Origin: Mycobacteroides sp. CBMA 271
GTDB taxonomy: Bacteria > Actinomycetota > Actinomycetes > Mycobacteriales > Mycobacteriaceae
Direction: 5' to 3'
DNA: 64,000 nucleotides
Assembly: GCF_009729205.1 (NCBI RefSeq)
Contig: NZ_VTHB01000003.1
Span: 248,001-312,000 of the forward strand
This document shows, in pieces, positions 1-7,803 of the stretch (the first letter of the stretch is position 1; every line of letters begins with the position of its first letter). Both the position numbers and the translations under genes were made by a program. The notes under the pieces were generated by a model. It had not been told where the DNA came from, did no database searches, and worked only from the letters and a program-made list of their open reading frames with translations.

Positions 1-1014
1 GGGTTCCCGGATGACAGGGTGCTCCCGGCATCGTCGTCGGCGCACCAGGTCGGCAACGAGATGCGCAAGAACTTCAACAACAACAGCTCCACCAACCTGT
101 CCGTCATCGCCGAGGGCATCGGCGAACAGTCGCCGGCAGAGATTGGCCGTTATGCCACGGAGCTGTCAAAAATCGAGGACGTCAAAGAGGTGGCGGCCCC
201 CACCGGGGCATACATCCGGGGAATGAAGGTCGGGCCACCCGCTGGCGCAACCGGAATAAAGGACGGCACAGCGCTTTTCACAATTCAGACCGGCGCTAAG
301 CCGTATACGTCCGCCGCGGATCGTCAGCTCGACGCCATTCATGCCCTCACCGGCCCTGGCGGCGCCGTCGCGCAGATCGGCGGCGGCGCTCAGCTGGACC
401 GTGATGCCGTCGACGGCATTGTGCACAAACTTCCCCTGGTGCTGGCCATCATCGCGACCGTCACCTTCGTGCTGCTGTTCCTGCTGACCGGCTCGTTGGT
501 GCTGCCCCTCAAGGCCCTCGTGCTGAACGTGCTATCGCTGTCCGCGACCTTCGGTGCGCTGATCTGGATCTTCCAAGAGGGGCACCTAGGTGGCTTCGGC
601 ACCGAGGTTACCGGCACCATCGTCGCCTCCATGCCGATGCTGTTGTTCTGCATCGCATTTGGCTTGTCCATGGACTACGAGGTATTCCTGATCTCCCGGA
701 TCCGTGAATACTGGATGGCATCGGGGCGCACGCGCGCCGACAGCGATGAGGCCGTCGCGCTCGGATTGGCTCGCACCGGACGGGTGGTCACCGCCGCCGC
801 GCTGATCATGTCGATCGCCTTCGCGGCACTCATGGCCGCACAGGTGTCCTTCATGCGCATGTTCGGCACCGGATTAACCATCGCAATCCTGGTCGACGCC
901 ACCATCATCCGAATGCTGTTGGTGCCCTCGTTTATGCGGATACTTGGGCGCGCCAACTGGTGGGCGCCCAAGCCGCTGGTGAAATTGCATGAGCGAATCG
1001 GGTTCAGTGACTAA
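1..1014 (+). CDS. MmpL-family RND transporter, C-terminal part (5' end outside window)
   Basis: The frame is open from the first base, so this is the C-terminal ~337 residues of a larger protein of the inner-membrane RND/MmpL family, which exports lipids, siderophores or drugs using proton motive force. A periplasmic stretch is followed by a hydrophobic helix (LAIIATVTFVLLFLLTG), a second helix pair, and the MmpL signature MDYEVFLISRIREYW near position 670, then two more helices around 790-940. The end (RANWWAPKPL) is typical of the family. It overlaps the next gene by 26 nt, which suggests one transcript with its own regulator. The substrate cannot be told from the fragment. Confidence 0.9.
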   Translation, partial: GFPDDRVLPASSSAHQVGNEMRKNFNNNSSTNLSVIAEGIGEQSPAEIGRYATELSKIEDVKEVAAPTGAYIRGMKVGPPAGATGIKDGTALFTIQTGAKPYTSAADRQLDAIHALTGPGGAVAQIGGGAQLDRDAVDGIVHKLPLVLAIIATVTFVLLFLLTGSLVLPLKALVLNVLSLSATFGALIWIFQEGHLGGFGTEVTGTIVASMPMLLFCIAFGLSMDYEVFLISRIREYWMASGRTRADSDEAVALGLARTGRVVTAAALIMSIAFAALMAAQVSFMRMFGTGLTIAILVDATIIRMLLVPSFMRILGRANWWAPKPLVKLHERIGFSD

Positions 1015-1648
1015 GCGCCAACGCTCCTCGCGGGGATCGGGCGATCAGCTGCGCGACGAGATCGTCGATGCCGCAATAAATCTCGTCCTGAACACCAAAG
1101 AGCTACGCGCACCGTCGATTCGCGAGGTGGCGCGCAAGATCGGTGTCACTCCACCGTCGATCTATCTGCATTTCGCGGACAAAGACGAGCTGATGGATGC
1201 GGTATGTGGGCAGTACTACCAGCGACTCGACGACAAGATGGTTGACGCGGCGCTCGACCAGCCGACCGCGCTGGAGCGCCTGCACGCCCAGGGCATGGCG
1301 TATGTGCGCTTTGCCGTTGCGACACCACTGATGTATCGCCTGGCCACTTCCGCGCCACCGCGCAACGACAGCGAGCTGGACGAGACGCTGGTCAGTGCGG
1401 CGTTCGCGCATCTACACAATGGAGTCAAGGAACTCGTCGCCGAAGGGTTCTACCCCGACGGTGACACGGTCGCCATGGCGTTGCAGCTCTGGGCTGCGGC
1501 GCACGGGGTGGCATCGATGCTGGTCACCAAGCCGTACCTGCCCTGGGGTGATTCGGAAGAATTCGCCGACAACGCATTACGTGTGGCCTGCCTAGGGCAG
1601 GCGGTCAGCGATATCGACTTGGCGGGCGTGCTGCCGCGTCAGAAGTAG
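989..1648 (+). CDS. TetR-family transcriptional regulator
   Basis: This 219-residue protein has an N-terminal TetR helix-turn-helix (about residues 20-70; SIREVARKIGVTPPSIYLHF followed by KDELMDAV). The C-terminal ligand domain resembles the WHG type (LQLWAAAHGVASML). It starts inside the end of the MmpL gene (26 nt overlap), and MmpL/TetR pairs in which the regulator represses its transporter are common in rapid-growing mycobacteria, so local control of the MmpL gene is likely. Its 3' end overlaps the convergent SnoaL-like gene by 10 nt. The ligand is unknown. Confidence 0.9.
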   Translation: MSESGSVTKRQRSSRGSGDQLRDEIVDAAINLVLNTKELRAPSIREVARKIGVTPPSIYLHFADKDELMDAVCGQYYQRLDDKMVDAALDQPTALERLHAQGMAYVRFAVATPLMYRLATSAPPRNDSELDETLVSAAFAHLHNGVKELVAEGFYPDGDTVAMALQLWAAAHGVASMLVTKPYLPWGDSEEFADNALRVACLGQAVSDIDLAGVLPRQK

Positions 1649-2451
1649 AGACGCGCCGAGGACAACGTGCCGGGTGCCGCAGAGTTCTCGGAGAACTCGA
1701 AGAGCCCCACCCCGCGCCGGTCGCCCAGATGCACCGTGGCGGACACCGAGGAACCCGCGGCCAATAGCTTGCTGACACCCAAAGAACTTGCCGCCGAGCC
1801 AAACTCGTCCAGCGATACCTCGGAGACCCCGTCGAGTGACAGCGTCGCATCGGGGGAGAGCAGCGTCGTGACCGTCGAGATGTCGCGAGCGCCAAGGGCT
1901 GCGGCGAGTTCTTGAACGCGCTGTTTACCCGCTTCATGCACGCCCTTGAGGCCGCGCATGAAGCCCAGCACTCCGTTGAGTCCCTGGTTCTTCAGTAGCT
2001 GCGGTCCCAGCTTCACGCTCGCCAGGAGCCCGTCGCCGCCCGCGCCGATCAATTGGCCGATCATCGAGCGCAATTCCCAGTACGCGAACAGGCGGTCGAT
2101 CTTGAGCGACGAGGCCGGTCCGTCCTCCACAACGTCGTAGCGCAGATGCATCGGAATATGCATGGTGACGCCGGTCGACATGGTGGTGTGAATGGTCAGA
2201 TCACGCAGCACCGACATCCCGGCGACCACATCGTTCTCGACTTCGAACACGATGGTGTTGGGCGCGATGAAGGTGTCGTAGAACTTGCTGATCGCGTCCT
2301 CGCCGATGTGCGGTCGCGATCCCACTGGGTCATTTACCTGGCCGTAAGTGGCGAACAGGCCGACCCAGGCGTCCTTGTCATGTGCACCGACAGCTGCCGG
2401 CGACCCTTGAACGGTCGCCAGCAGCTCGTCAGCGTAGGGAGTGCTGGACAC
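1639..2451 (-). CDS. SnoaL/NTF2-like domain protein
   Basis: The protein has 270 residues. The N-terminal ~125 residues fit the NTF2/SnoaL fold (KDAWVGLFATYGQVNDPVG, then IGEDAISKFYDTF and a conserved sheet region), as in ketosteroid-isomerase-like proteins. The C-terminal third (from about residue 180, ALGARDISTVTTLLSPDATL) looks like a second, shorter NTF2-like unit. No catalytic pair can be assigned with confidence, so function is open: a steroid or polyketide isomerase-like enzyme, or a ligand-binding protein. It is transcribed away from tpx with a 6 nt gap, so both may share a transcript starting upstream of tpx. Confidence 0.7.
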   Translation of the reverse strand: MSSTPYADELLATVQGSPAAVGAHDKDAWVGLFATYGQVNDPVGSRPHIGEDAISKFYDTFIAPNTIVFEVENDVVAGMSVLRDLTIHTTMSTGVTMHIPMHLRYDVVEDGPASSLKIDRLFAYWELRSMIGQLIGAGGDGLLASVKLGPQLLKNQGLNGVLGFMRGLKGVHEAGKQRVQELAAALGARDISTVTTLLSPDATLSLDGVSEVSLDEFGSAASSLGVSKLLAAGSSVSATVHLGDRRGVGLFEFSENSAAPGTLSSARLYF

Positions 2452-2457
2452 GACGGC

Positions 2458-2952
2458 TTAGGACAGTGCCCCGAGCACCGCGTCGTAGTCGGGCTCCTGG
2501 GCGATCTCGGGTACCAACTCGGTGTAGGCCACGTTGCCGTCGGCGCCGATCACGACGATCGCGCGTCCCAGCAATCCGGTCATCGGGCCGTCAGCGATGG
2601 TGACGCCGAAGTCCTCGCCGAACGAGCTGCGGAAGGCGGATGCGGTGCCGACATTCTCGATGCCCTCCGCGCCGCAGAACCGCTTCTGGGCAAAGGGCAG
2701 ATCCTTGGAGACACACAGCACCGGCGCCCCGGCCTCGGCGGCACGCTGGTTAAAGGTGCGCACGCTGGTCTGGCAGACAGGGGTGTCGATCGAGGGAAAG
2801 ATGTTGAGGATCACCGGCTTATCGCGGTACTGGTCGCTGGTGACGGGGCCGAGATCGGCGCCAACCAGCTCGAATGCCGGGGCAGGAGAGCCGACAGCGG
2901 GAAGCTCGCCGACCGTGTTGATGGGGTTTCCGCGCAACGTGATCTGTGCCAT
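2458..2952 (-). CDS. tpx: Thiol peroxidase Tpx (atypical 2-Cys peroxiredoxin)
   Basis: The 164-residue protein reduces peroxides and organic hydroperoxides using thioredoxin as electron donor. The peroxidatic site is DTPVCQTSVR with Cys60 and Thr57; the resolving cysteine is Cys93 (RFCGAEG), and Cys80 is also present. These are the same three cysteine positions as in M. tuberculosis Tpx (Rv1932). Length and the start MAQITLRGNPINTVGELP fit the family. It is cytosolic, with no signal peptide. It is probably cotranscribed with the downstream SnoaL-like gene. Confidence 0.96.
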   Translation of the reverse strand: MAQITLRGNPINTVGELPAVGSPAPAFELVGADLGPVTSDQYRDKPVILNIFPSIDTPVCQTSVRTFNQRAAEAGAPVLCVSKDLPFAQKRFCGAEGIENVGTASAFRSSFGEDFGVTIADGPMTGLLGRAIVVIGADGNVAYTELVPEIAQEPDYDAVLGALS

Positions 2953-3009
2953 GAGCCCAGTGTTCCAGAGTTGGGTTGCTGATGCGGTCGGCGGGGCTAA
3001 GTTGGAGCC

Positions 3010-3610
3010 ATGACTGGAAGTCGGTCCGAGCCTGTCAGCTTCGACAACAGGTTCTTTTCGACCGTCTGGTCCGCCATCGCGCGGCGTGAAGCACCCGAGA
3101 TCAAGGAACTGCGCGCGGAGAACCTGCGGGGTCTGACGGGACGTGTCCTGGAGGTGGGCGCCGGAATCGGTTCGAACTTTCCGCTGTACCCGGACACCGT
3201 GACGTCGGTGACGGCGCTCGAACCGGAATCCAGGTTGCGCCCGCAGGCGGAGGAGGCGGCGGCTGCCGCGGCCGTCCCGGTGACGGTGACCGCGGGCGTT
3301 TTCGAGGATCTGACGGTGACCGATGCGGAGCAGTTTGACGTGGTGGTGTGCTCGCTGGTGCTGTGCTCGGTGAGCGACCCCGATCGTGCCGCGGCGCAGG
3401 CATTCCAGGTGCTCAAGCCCGGAGGCGAGGTGCGCTGCGACGTTCTGGCCGCGACTGTTCGGGAACTGTCATACACATCGGGACACGCTGGCCGCGATTG
3501 AGCGGGCCGGATTCGACATCGAGGGACAACGCGACGACTGGCTGAAGATGATGGGCATCCCGATGCCGTCCTCGTCGATCGTGATCGGACGCGCGGTCAA
3601 ACCCGCTTAA
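3010..3610 (+). pseudogene. Class I SAM methyltransferase, broken by frameshift/deletion
   Basis: The first 137 or so residues are a normal UbiE-type methyltransferase: SAM loop LEVGAGIGSNFPLY, acidic residue in ALEPESRL, and VVVCSLVLCSV and VLKPGGEVR. Right after GGEVR the frame goes into unrelated sequence and stops at 3501. The expected C-terminal end (FWPRLFGNCHTHRDTLAAIE, then RAGFDIEGQ) continues in the +1 frame from about 3437 to 3610. The segment usually found between these parts (roughly 20-30 residues) is missing, so a deletion with a length not divisible by three best explains both effects. A sequencing error alone would not remove that segment. The 163-residue product probably lacks activity. 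Confidence 0.7.
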
Positions 3611-3622
3611 AGCGCTGGCGGA

Positions 3623-4432
3623 TCAGCCGAATTCGACGACGGTCATGGCCGGCCGCATCCGATCGGAGAAGGGCAGCCCGTAGAGCAGCGGCGTGGCCAA
3701 CCTGAGGAGGCGGCCGCGTCCCGGAGGCATCTGCACCTCGCGTACCGCGCGGACCCCGTCGAGGGCGCGCAGCTCGTCGTACTGATTTGCGGTGAAGGAG
3801 AACGGCATCGGCGGCACGGTGTAGTGCTCACTCAGCTTCCAGCCACGCCGTTGTGAGTACACACTCATGAGCCACGGGATGCTGTCGAAGACCAGCCACC
3901 CGCCGGGAAATCGCTTGGCGCAGGCCGCGATGAGGTCGAACACCATGTCGCGCTCCAGGTACATAAACAGTCCCTCCGCGGTGATCAGGACACCTTTGGA
4001 GTCGTCAACCTGATCCATCCAGGAGTGATCGAGCGCGGATTGCGCGATATACCGAACCCGGTCCGTCGGCGGAAGCAACTGCTGACGCAGTCGCACGATC
4101 GGTTCCAGGTCGACCGTCAGCCACGTCAGCTCGCCGTTGTCGATACGCCAGAAGCTGGTCTGCAGCCCCTCGGCCAGCGCCACCACGGAGGCGCGCGGAT
4201 GATCCGTCAGATACTCATTGGAGACGTTGTCGAATGTCAACGCCCGCAGGGCAATACCTTGGTGTGTGCGGCCGAAATGGTGATAGTCGTAGTCGAGGCT
4301 GTCGCGCACGACAATCGCCATGGGGTCCTCGAGCACCCCGTCGTCTCGGTCGGCTTCGGTGGCTCGCTGATTCAAGGTGATGAGCGCGGTTTCGGACACC
4401 CCGTCGAGGTGGCGAGCATCAATGGCGGCCAT
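3623..4432 (-). CDS. LCM/TcmP-type SAM-dependent methyltransferase (paralogue 1)
   Basis: The protein is 269 residues from ATG 4432; the open frame continues upstream to 4615 but that part is Pro/Arg-rich and lies opposite the DUF1697 gene, so it is not coding. It belongs to the leucine-carboxyl-methyltransferase-like group (PF04072), which also includes TcmP-type polyketide O-methyltransferases: DPMAIVVRDSLDYDYHHFGR, a SAM region VVALAEGLQTSFWR, DL near LTVDLEPIVRL, and ITAEGLFMYLE. The closest relative in the window is the gene at 5051-5863. A DUF1697 gene lies 13 nt upstream on the same strand. The substrate is unknown. Confidence 0.85.
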   Translation of the reverse strand: MAAIDARHLDGVSETALITLNQRATEADRDDGVLEDPMAIVVRDSLDYDYHHFGRTHQGIALRALTFDNVSNEYLTDHPRASVVALAEGLQTSFWRIDNGELTWLTVDLEPIVRLRQQLLPPTDRVRYIAQSALDHSWMDQVDDSKGVLITAEGLFMYLERDMVFDLIAACAKRFPGGWLVFDSIPWLMSVYSQRRGWKLSEHYTVPPMPFSFTANQYDELRALDGVRAVREVQMPPGRGRLLRLATPLLYGLPFSDRMRPAMTVVEFG

Positions 4433-4445
4433 GCACGCCAGAGTA

Positions 4446-4967
4446 CTAGCAAACGAGTTTGTGCAGCGTCCGCAGATTCCGGGTGGTGGTCGACGACTTG
4501 TATCGCTTCTTTCCGGTGGTCTTGCCGACGGGGCTGCCCAGGGTCTGCGACCTGGGGACCTGCCAATACAACACGCCGTCCCCGGCGGCGATGCGTTCGG
4601 TCTCGTCGAGCTCACCGCCGAGCGCGGCCAGCTCGGCCAGCACCGCCGGGTCGCTGCAGAACATCACGTACGAGTGGACACCCTCGACCTCAGGCTCCCA
4701 GGGAAACGCCGCGATGATCTCGCGAATGGTGTCGAGGTCATACATCAGCACCCAGGCCTCATAGCCGAAGCGATCGCCGAGCACTTGCTGCAATCGGCTC
4801 TTGACCGTCGCCGCGGATTCGGTGGAGTCCAAGAGCACGTTGCCGCTGGCGAGAACTGTTGTCACACCGGTGAACCCGTCGGCCTCGAGGGCATCTCGGA
4901 CGTCGGACATCTTCATCGTGATACCACCGACGTTGACGCCACGTAGCAGTGCCGCGTACCGAGTCAT
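4446..4967 (-). CDS. DUF1697 family protein
   Basis: The 173-residue soluble protein begins with the typical DUF1697 start MTRYAALLRGVNVGGITMKM, followed by LRxxLxxxGFxxVxTxLASGNV (residues ~27-45) and a Lys-rich end (GKKRYKSSTTTRNLRTLHKL) that includes the conserved TTRNxxT segment. The biochemical role of this family is not known. It lies between two paralogous methyltransferase genes on the same strand (84 nt and 13 nt gaps), so the three may form an operon. Confidence 0.9.
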   Translation of the reverse strand: MTRYAALLRGVNVGGITMKMSDVRDALEADGFTGVTTVLASGNVLLDSTESAATVKSRLQQVLGDRFGYEAWVLMYDLDTIREIIAAFPWEPEVEGVHSYVMFCSDPAVLAELAALGGELDETERIAAGDGVLYWQVPRSQTLGSPVGKTTGKKRYKSSTTTRNLRTLHKLVC

Positions 4968-5050
4968 CCTGTTTCCCTTCCTTGAGACTGAAACTACGCA
5001 GGAAAACTGCGAGTGAGGGTGTGCCTAGTTTCAATCTCGGCGAAAGTGGG

Positions 5051-5863
5051 CTATCCGAACTGCAACAGTGTCATGGACGGGCGAGTTCTCCGCAGAAATC
5101 CGCGATCAAGACGCTTGGCGTTCACGAACTTCCAGATGCCGCGGCCGGCATGTAGCGGAATATCGACGGCTGCAGCCACCCCCGGAATTGAGGTCAGTGC
5201 CTCGCCTTGATCGGCGGTGAGCGCGAACGGCATGGGCGGCGCCACGTAGCGGTCCGACAGTTTGAACCCCTGCAGGGTGCGCTTGCTGAACCAGCGCGGG
5301 ATGCTGTCGAACATCATCTGCCCGCCAGGAAAGCGCTTGGCGCAGGCCTCAATCAATCCGAGCGACTCCTCCGGTTGCAGGTACATCAGCAGACCCTCGG
5401 CGGTGATGAATGCGCCGTTCCCGTCGTCCACCCGGTCCATCCAGCTCAGGTCGAGGGCCGACTGCGCCAGCTCGACAATGCGCTCATTGCGCGGCAGCAG
5501 CTTGTTGCGCAGGTCCATGACCGGCGGCAGATCCACTGAGTACCACGTGAGTTGGCCGTTATCGAGACGCCAGAAACTGGTTTGCATGCCCTCGGCGAGA
5601 GCGACTACCGCCGCCTTGGGATGTGTCGCGAGAAACACGCGCGCCTGCGCGTCGAACGAGAGAGCGCGCAGGGCGTGGGTCTGCGACGGACGACCGAACT
5701 TGCGGTAGTCGTACTCGATGGCGTCGAAGAGTTCTGCCGCGAGCGGATCCTTGATGAGTCCGTCCGGGCGTTTGGCCTCCGTTCCGCGGTTGTGCAACGT
5801 CCACAGGGTGGTGGCTGAGACGCCCTCCAGGCTGTCACCGCTGATCCTCGTCATGTGCGTCAT
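5051..5863 (-). CDS. LCM/TcmP-type SAM-dependent methyltransferase (paralogue 2)
   Basis: The 270-residue protein is clearly paralogous to the gene at 3623-4432: DPLAAELFDAIEYDYRKFGR, VVALAEGMQTSFWRLDNGQL, LPPVMDLRNKLLP, FITAEGLLMYLQPEES, KRFPGGQMMFDSIPRW, and the same C-terminal end (RPSMTLLQFG compared with RPAMTVVEFG). It is a cytosolic class I SAM methyltransferase of unknown substrate. The two paralogues around a DUF1697 gene point to duplication in place. The start ATG 5863 gives full length against its paralogue; a second Met is at residue 4. Confidence 0.87.
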   Translation of the reverse strand: MTHMTRISGDSLEGVSATTLWTLHNRGTEAKRPDGLIKDPLAAELFDAIEYDYRKFGRPSQTHALRALSFDAQARVFLATHPKAAVVALAEGMQTSFWRLDNGQLTWYSVDLPPVMDLRNKLLPRNERIVELAQSALDLSWMDRVDDGNGAFITAEGLLMYLQPEESLGLIEACAKRFPGGQMMFDSIPRWFSKRTLQGFKLSDRYVAPPMPFALTADQGEALTSIPGVAAAVDIPLHAGRGIWKFVNAKRLDRGFLRRTRPSMTLLQFG

Positions 5864-5890
5864 GCTAGTGAAAATGGCGCGTGGGAAGGG

Positions 5891-7435
5891 TCAGACGTCC
5901 TCGGCCAGAATCCGGTCCATGGCGCGTTCGGCGACGGCGGCGATGGTCAGCGATGGATTGGTTGCGGCGGTATTGCCCGGCATGAGTGCGCTGTCAATGC
6001 AGTACAGCCCCGTGTAGCCCATGACGCGCCCGGCGGTGTCGGCAGCCTGTCCCATCACGCAGCCCCCAAGCGGATGTCCGGTGAATGCGGCGGGAACGCC
6101 AGCTGGGATGGCGGCATGCTCGGCTCCGGAGATTTCGGCTATCCGGTCGTTGAGGTGTTCGGCCGATGTGCGGCCGTTGGCCTCGGCATCCCAGGGCCAG
6201 TTCATGTTTGCGCAATCGTTGGCGCGGTCGTAGAACCAGGTGCCGCGATGGTCGAGATCTAGCGCATTCGCGTTGGTGACGAGCACTGGTGCGGTGGCGA
6301 GGTAGGGCTGGTACCAGGCTTCGATTCGAATGGGTACCGGCACTCCCGGGCCCTCGCTCACCAGCACCGAGGACCCACACGGTGACGCCTGGCTGGGTCC
6401 GTTGTCCATCGGTGAGGTGCGGGCGGCGTACTGCGGACAGTTGGTTCCCCAGCCCGTGCCGACGGCGGCGGAGAGATTGGGCAATGTCCCGGTTTCTCGT
6501 GCCTTGACAAGGAGTTTGGTGGTGTTGATCGACCCGGCGCAGACGAAGAGTTTCTCGCAGGTGAGCTCGTAGGTGTCGAGGACCGTGGCGTTGGCCGCCA
6601 GCTGTTGAACCTGGATCGTGTAGTTCCCGTTCGGAGCCTGGCTGATCGATTTCACATTCGATAGCGGAGAAATGGATACATGTCCGGTATTCTCAGCTGC
6701 CGGTAGGTAATTGCGTGACAGATCGTGTTTGGCGCCATTGCTGCACCCATAGTTGCTTTCGCCGATTATCGCCGACGGTCGCGCGGTCTTGTTGAGTTCC
6801 TGTCGAATTACGTTCCAGTCGAATGTCGACGGCGTCCTCTCGGTGCGGTATCCCGCTTTGGTTACTTGTGCATCCCAATGGCGGGTGTGGGTGAACGGTG
6901 GCGATGCCCAAATGTCGTCCGGGATCGACGAGACGGACAGCATCTGGCGTACACGCGGGAAGTAGATTTGATCGAGCTCCGCGTAGGACAAATCTGCGGG
7001 GAACACATGCTCGAAATGCGCTTGAGTGGGTTGCAAGGACACCCCGGTGTAGACCACGGAGCCACCGCCCACGCACGCGGCCGTCAGAACCGATGCCAGT
7101 CCGTATATGCCCTGTTCGAGCACTCCTGTGGTCCCCTCCACCGGGTTCCAGTTGGACTCGGATCCCGGTCGGGTTTCGGAGTTGAAGGCTGTCCCGGTCG
7201 GGCTGTAGCTATAGCGCTTGCCGCGTTCGAGTACCAACGTGTCGATGCCGGCTTGCCCGAGTCGCAGGGCGGCGATGGCGCCCCCGAAGCCCGAGCCGAT
7301 CACAATTGCTGAATAGTGCCGGCGGCTCGGTGGCGTAGCGCGAGCAGTCTGCGGAGATCCCAACATTACTGCGCCGAATCCGGCTGATAACGCAGTAACT
7401 GACGCACCAAGAAATGCTCGTCGCCCGATGGACAT
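5891..7435 (-). CDS. Tat-exported GMC oxidoreductase, cholesterol-oxidase type
   Basis: The start at ATG 7435 is favoured over 7492 because GGGAG lies just upstream and the protein then begins MSIGRRAFLGAS, a twin-arginine signal (RRxFL), with likely cleavage near residue 33 (ARA/TPP). The mature part carries the FAD loop VIGSGFGGAIAALRL (residues ~45-59), GGGSVVYTG, HPLGGCVMG and the C-terminal GMC block ALMPGNTAATNPSLTIAAVA, with the His and Asn that serve catalysis in this class. The organisation fits secreted class I cholesterol oxidases (oxidation of 3-beta-hydroxysterols to 3-keto-4-ene steroids), and differs from the ChoD-type protein of M. tuberculosis. An inverted repeat lies in its upstream region. 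Confidence 0.87.
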   Translation of the reverse strand: MSIGRRAFLGASVTALSAGFGAVMLGSPQTARATPPSRRHYSAIVIGSGFGGAIAALRLGQAGIDTLVLERGKRYSYSPTGTAFNSETRPGSESNWNPVEGTTGVLEQGIYGLASVLTAACVGGGSVVYTGVSLQPTQAHFEHVFPADLSYAELDQIYFPRVRQMLSVSSIPDDIWASPPFTHTRHWDAQVTKAGYRTERTPSTFDWNVIRQELNKTARPSAIIGESNYGCSNGAKHDLSRNYLPAAENTGHVSISPLSNVKSISQAPNGNYTIQVQQLAANATVLDTYELTCEKLFVCAGSINTTKLLVKARETGTLPNLSAAVGTGWGTNCPQYAARTSPMDNGPSQASPCGSSVLVSEGPGVPVPIRIEAWYQPYLATAPVLVTNANALDLDHRGTWFYDRANDCANMNWPWDAEANGRTSAEHLNDRIAEISGAEHAAIPAGVPAAFTGHPLGGCVMGQAADTAGRVMGYTGLYCIDSALMPGNTAATNPSLTIAAVAERAMDRILAEDV

Positions 7436-7506
7436 CAAAGCTCCCTGCGTGATTCGGAATAGACAAAGTGCACATTGCGCGGCACTGCGCAACGCCTCCA
7501 GCGACC

Positions 7507-7522
7507 GCCAGATAAGTCTGGC
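7507..7522. promoter_or_regulatory. Inverted repeat in the oxidase upstream region
   Basis: A perfect inverted repeat GCCAGA-TAAG-TCTGGC lies 72 nt upstream of the oxidase start. A related half (ACCAGATTTATC) follows at about 7534-7545. On the minus strand TGGTATACAT is a plausible extended -10. This looks like an operator and promoter for the oxidase gene. The regulator is unknown; the KstR consensus (TnnAACnnGTTnnA) is not present. Confidence 0.4.
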
Positions 7523-7617
7523 GACAGATGTATACCAGATTTATCAAGAGGTGAATGGGGATTGAGAGAAGGGCAGGTGGCAGGGAGATCGGGCCGTCGA
7601 TGGCTAGGCTGTGGGGC

Positions 7618-7803
7618 ATGACCGAATCGAAGGCGAGCGGAGATCCGGCCGCTGATGACGCCAAGCGCAAGTTCCGTGAGGCGCTGGACCGCAAGAACAA
7701 CAAGGCCTCGGCGGCGGCCGATCACAAGGACGGCGGCAACAAGCAGTCCAATGCACACGGCAAGGCTGGCTCGCACCGCGAGTTCCGCCGCAAGAGCATT
7801 TAG
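7618..7803 (+). CDS. Small DUF5302-type protein
   Basis: The 61-residue highly charged protein begins MTESKASGDPAADDAKRKF and contains REALDRK and a C-terminal HREFRRKSI, the layout of actinobacterial DUF5302 proteins. It is rich in Ala, Lys and Asp, has no membrane segment, and is probably disordered. The start at 7618 is chosen over the upstream ATG 7555 because the family begins here. Its stop codon overlaps the stop of the convergent acyltransferase gene by 4 nt. Function is not known. Confidence 0.85.
   Translation: MTESKASGDPAADDAKRKFREALDRKNNKASAAADHKDGGNKQSNAHGKAGSHREFRRKSI

Noticed and set aside
2053..2982. 309-residue plus-strand ORF opposite the SnoaL-like and tpx genes
   Set aside because: It is a shadow: it lies fully opposite tpx, whose catalytic motifs are clear, and has no recognisable domain.
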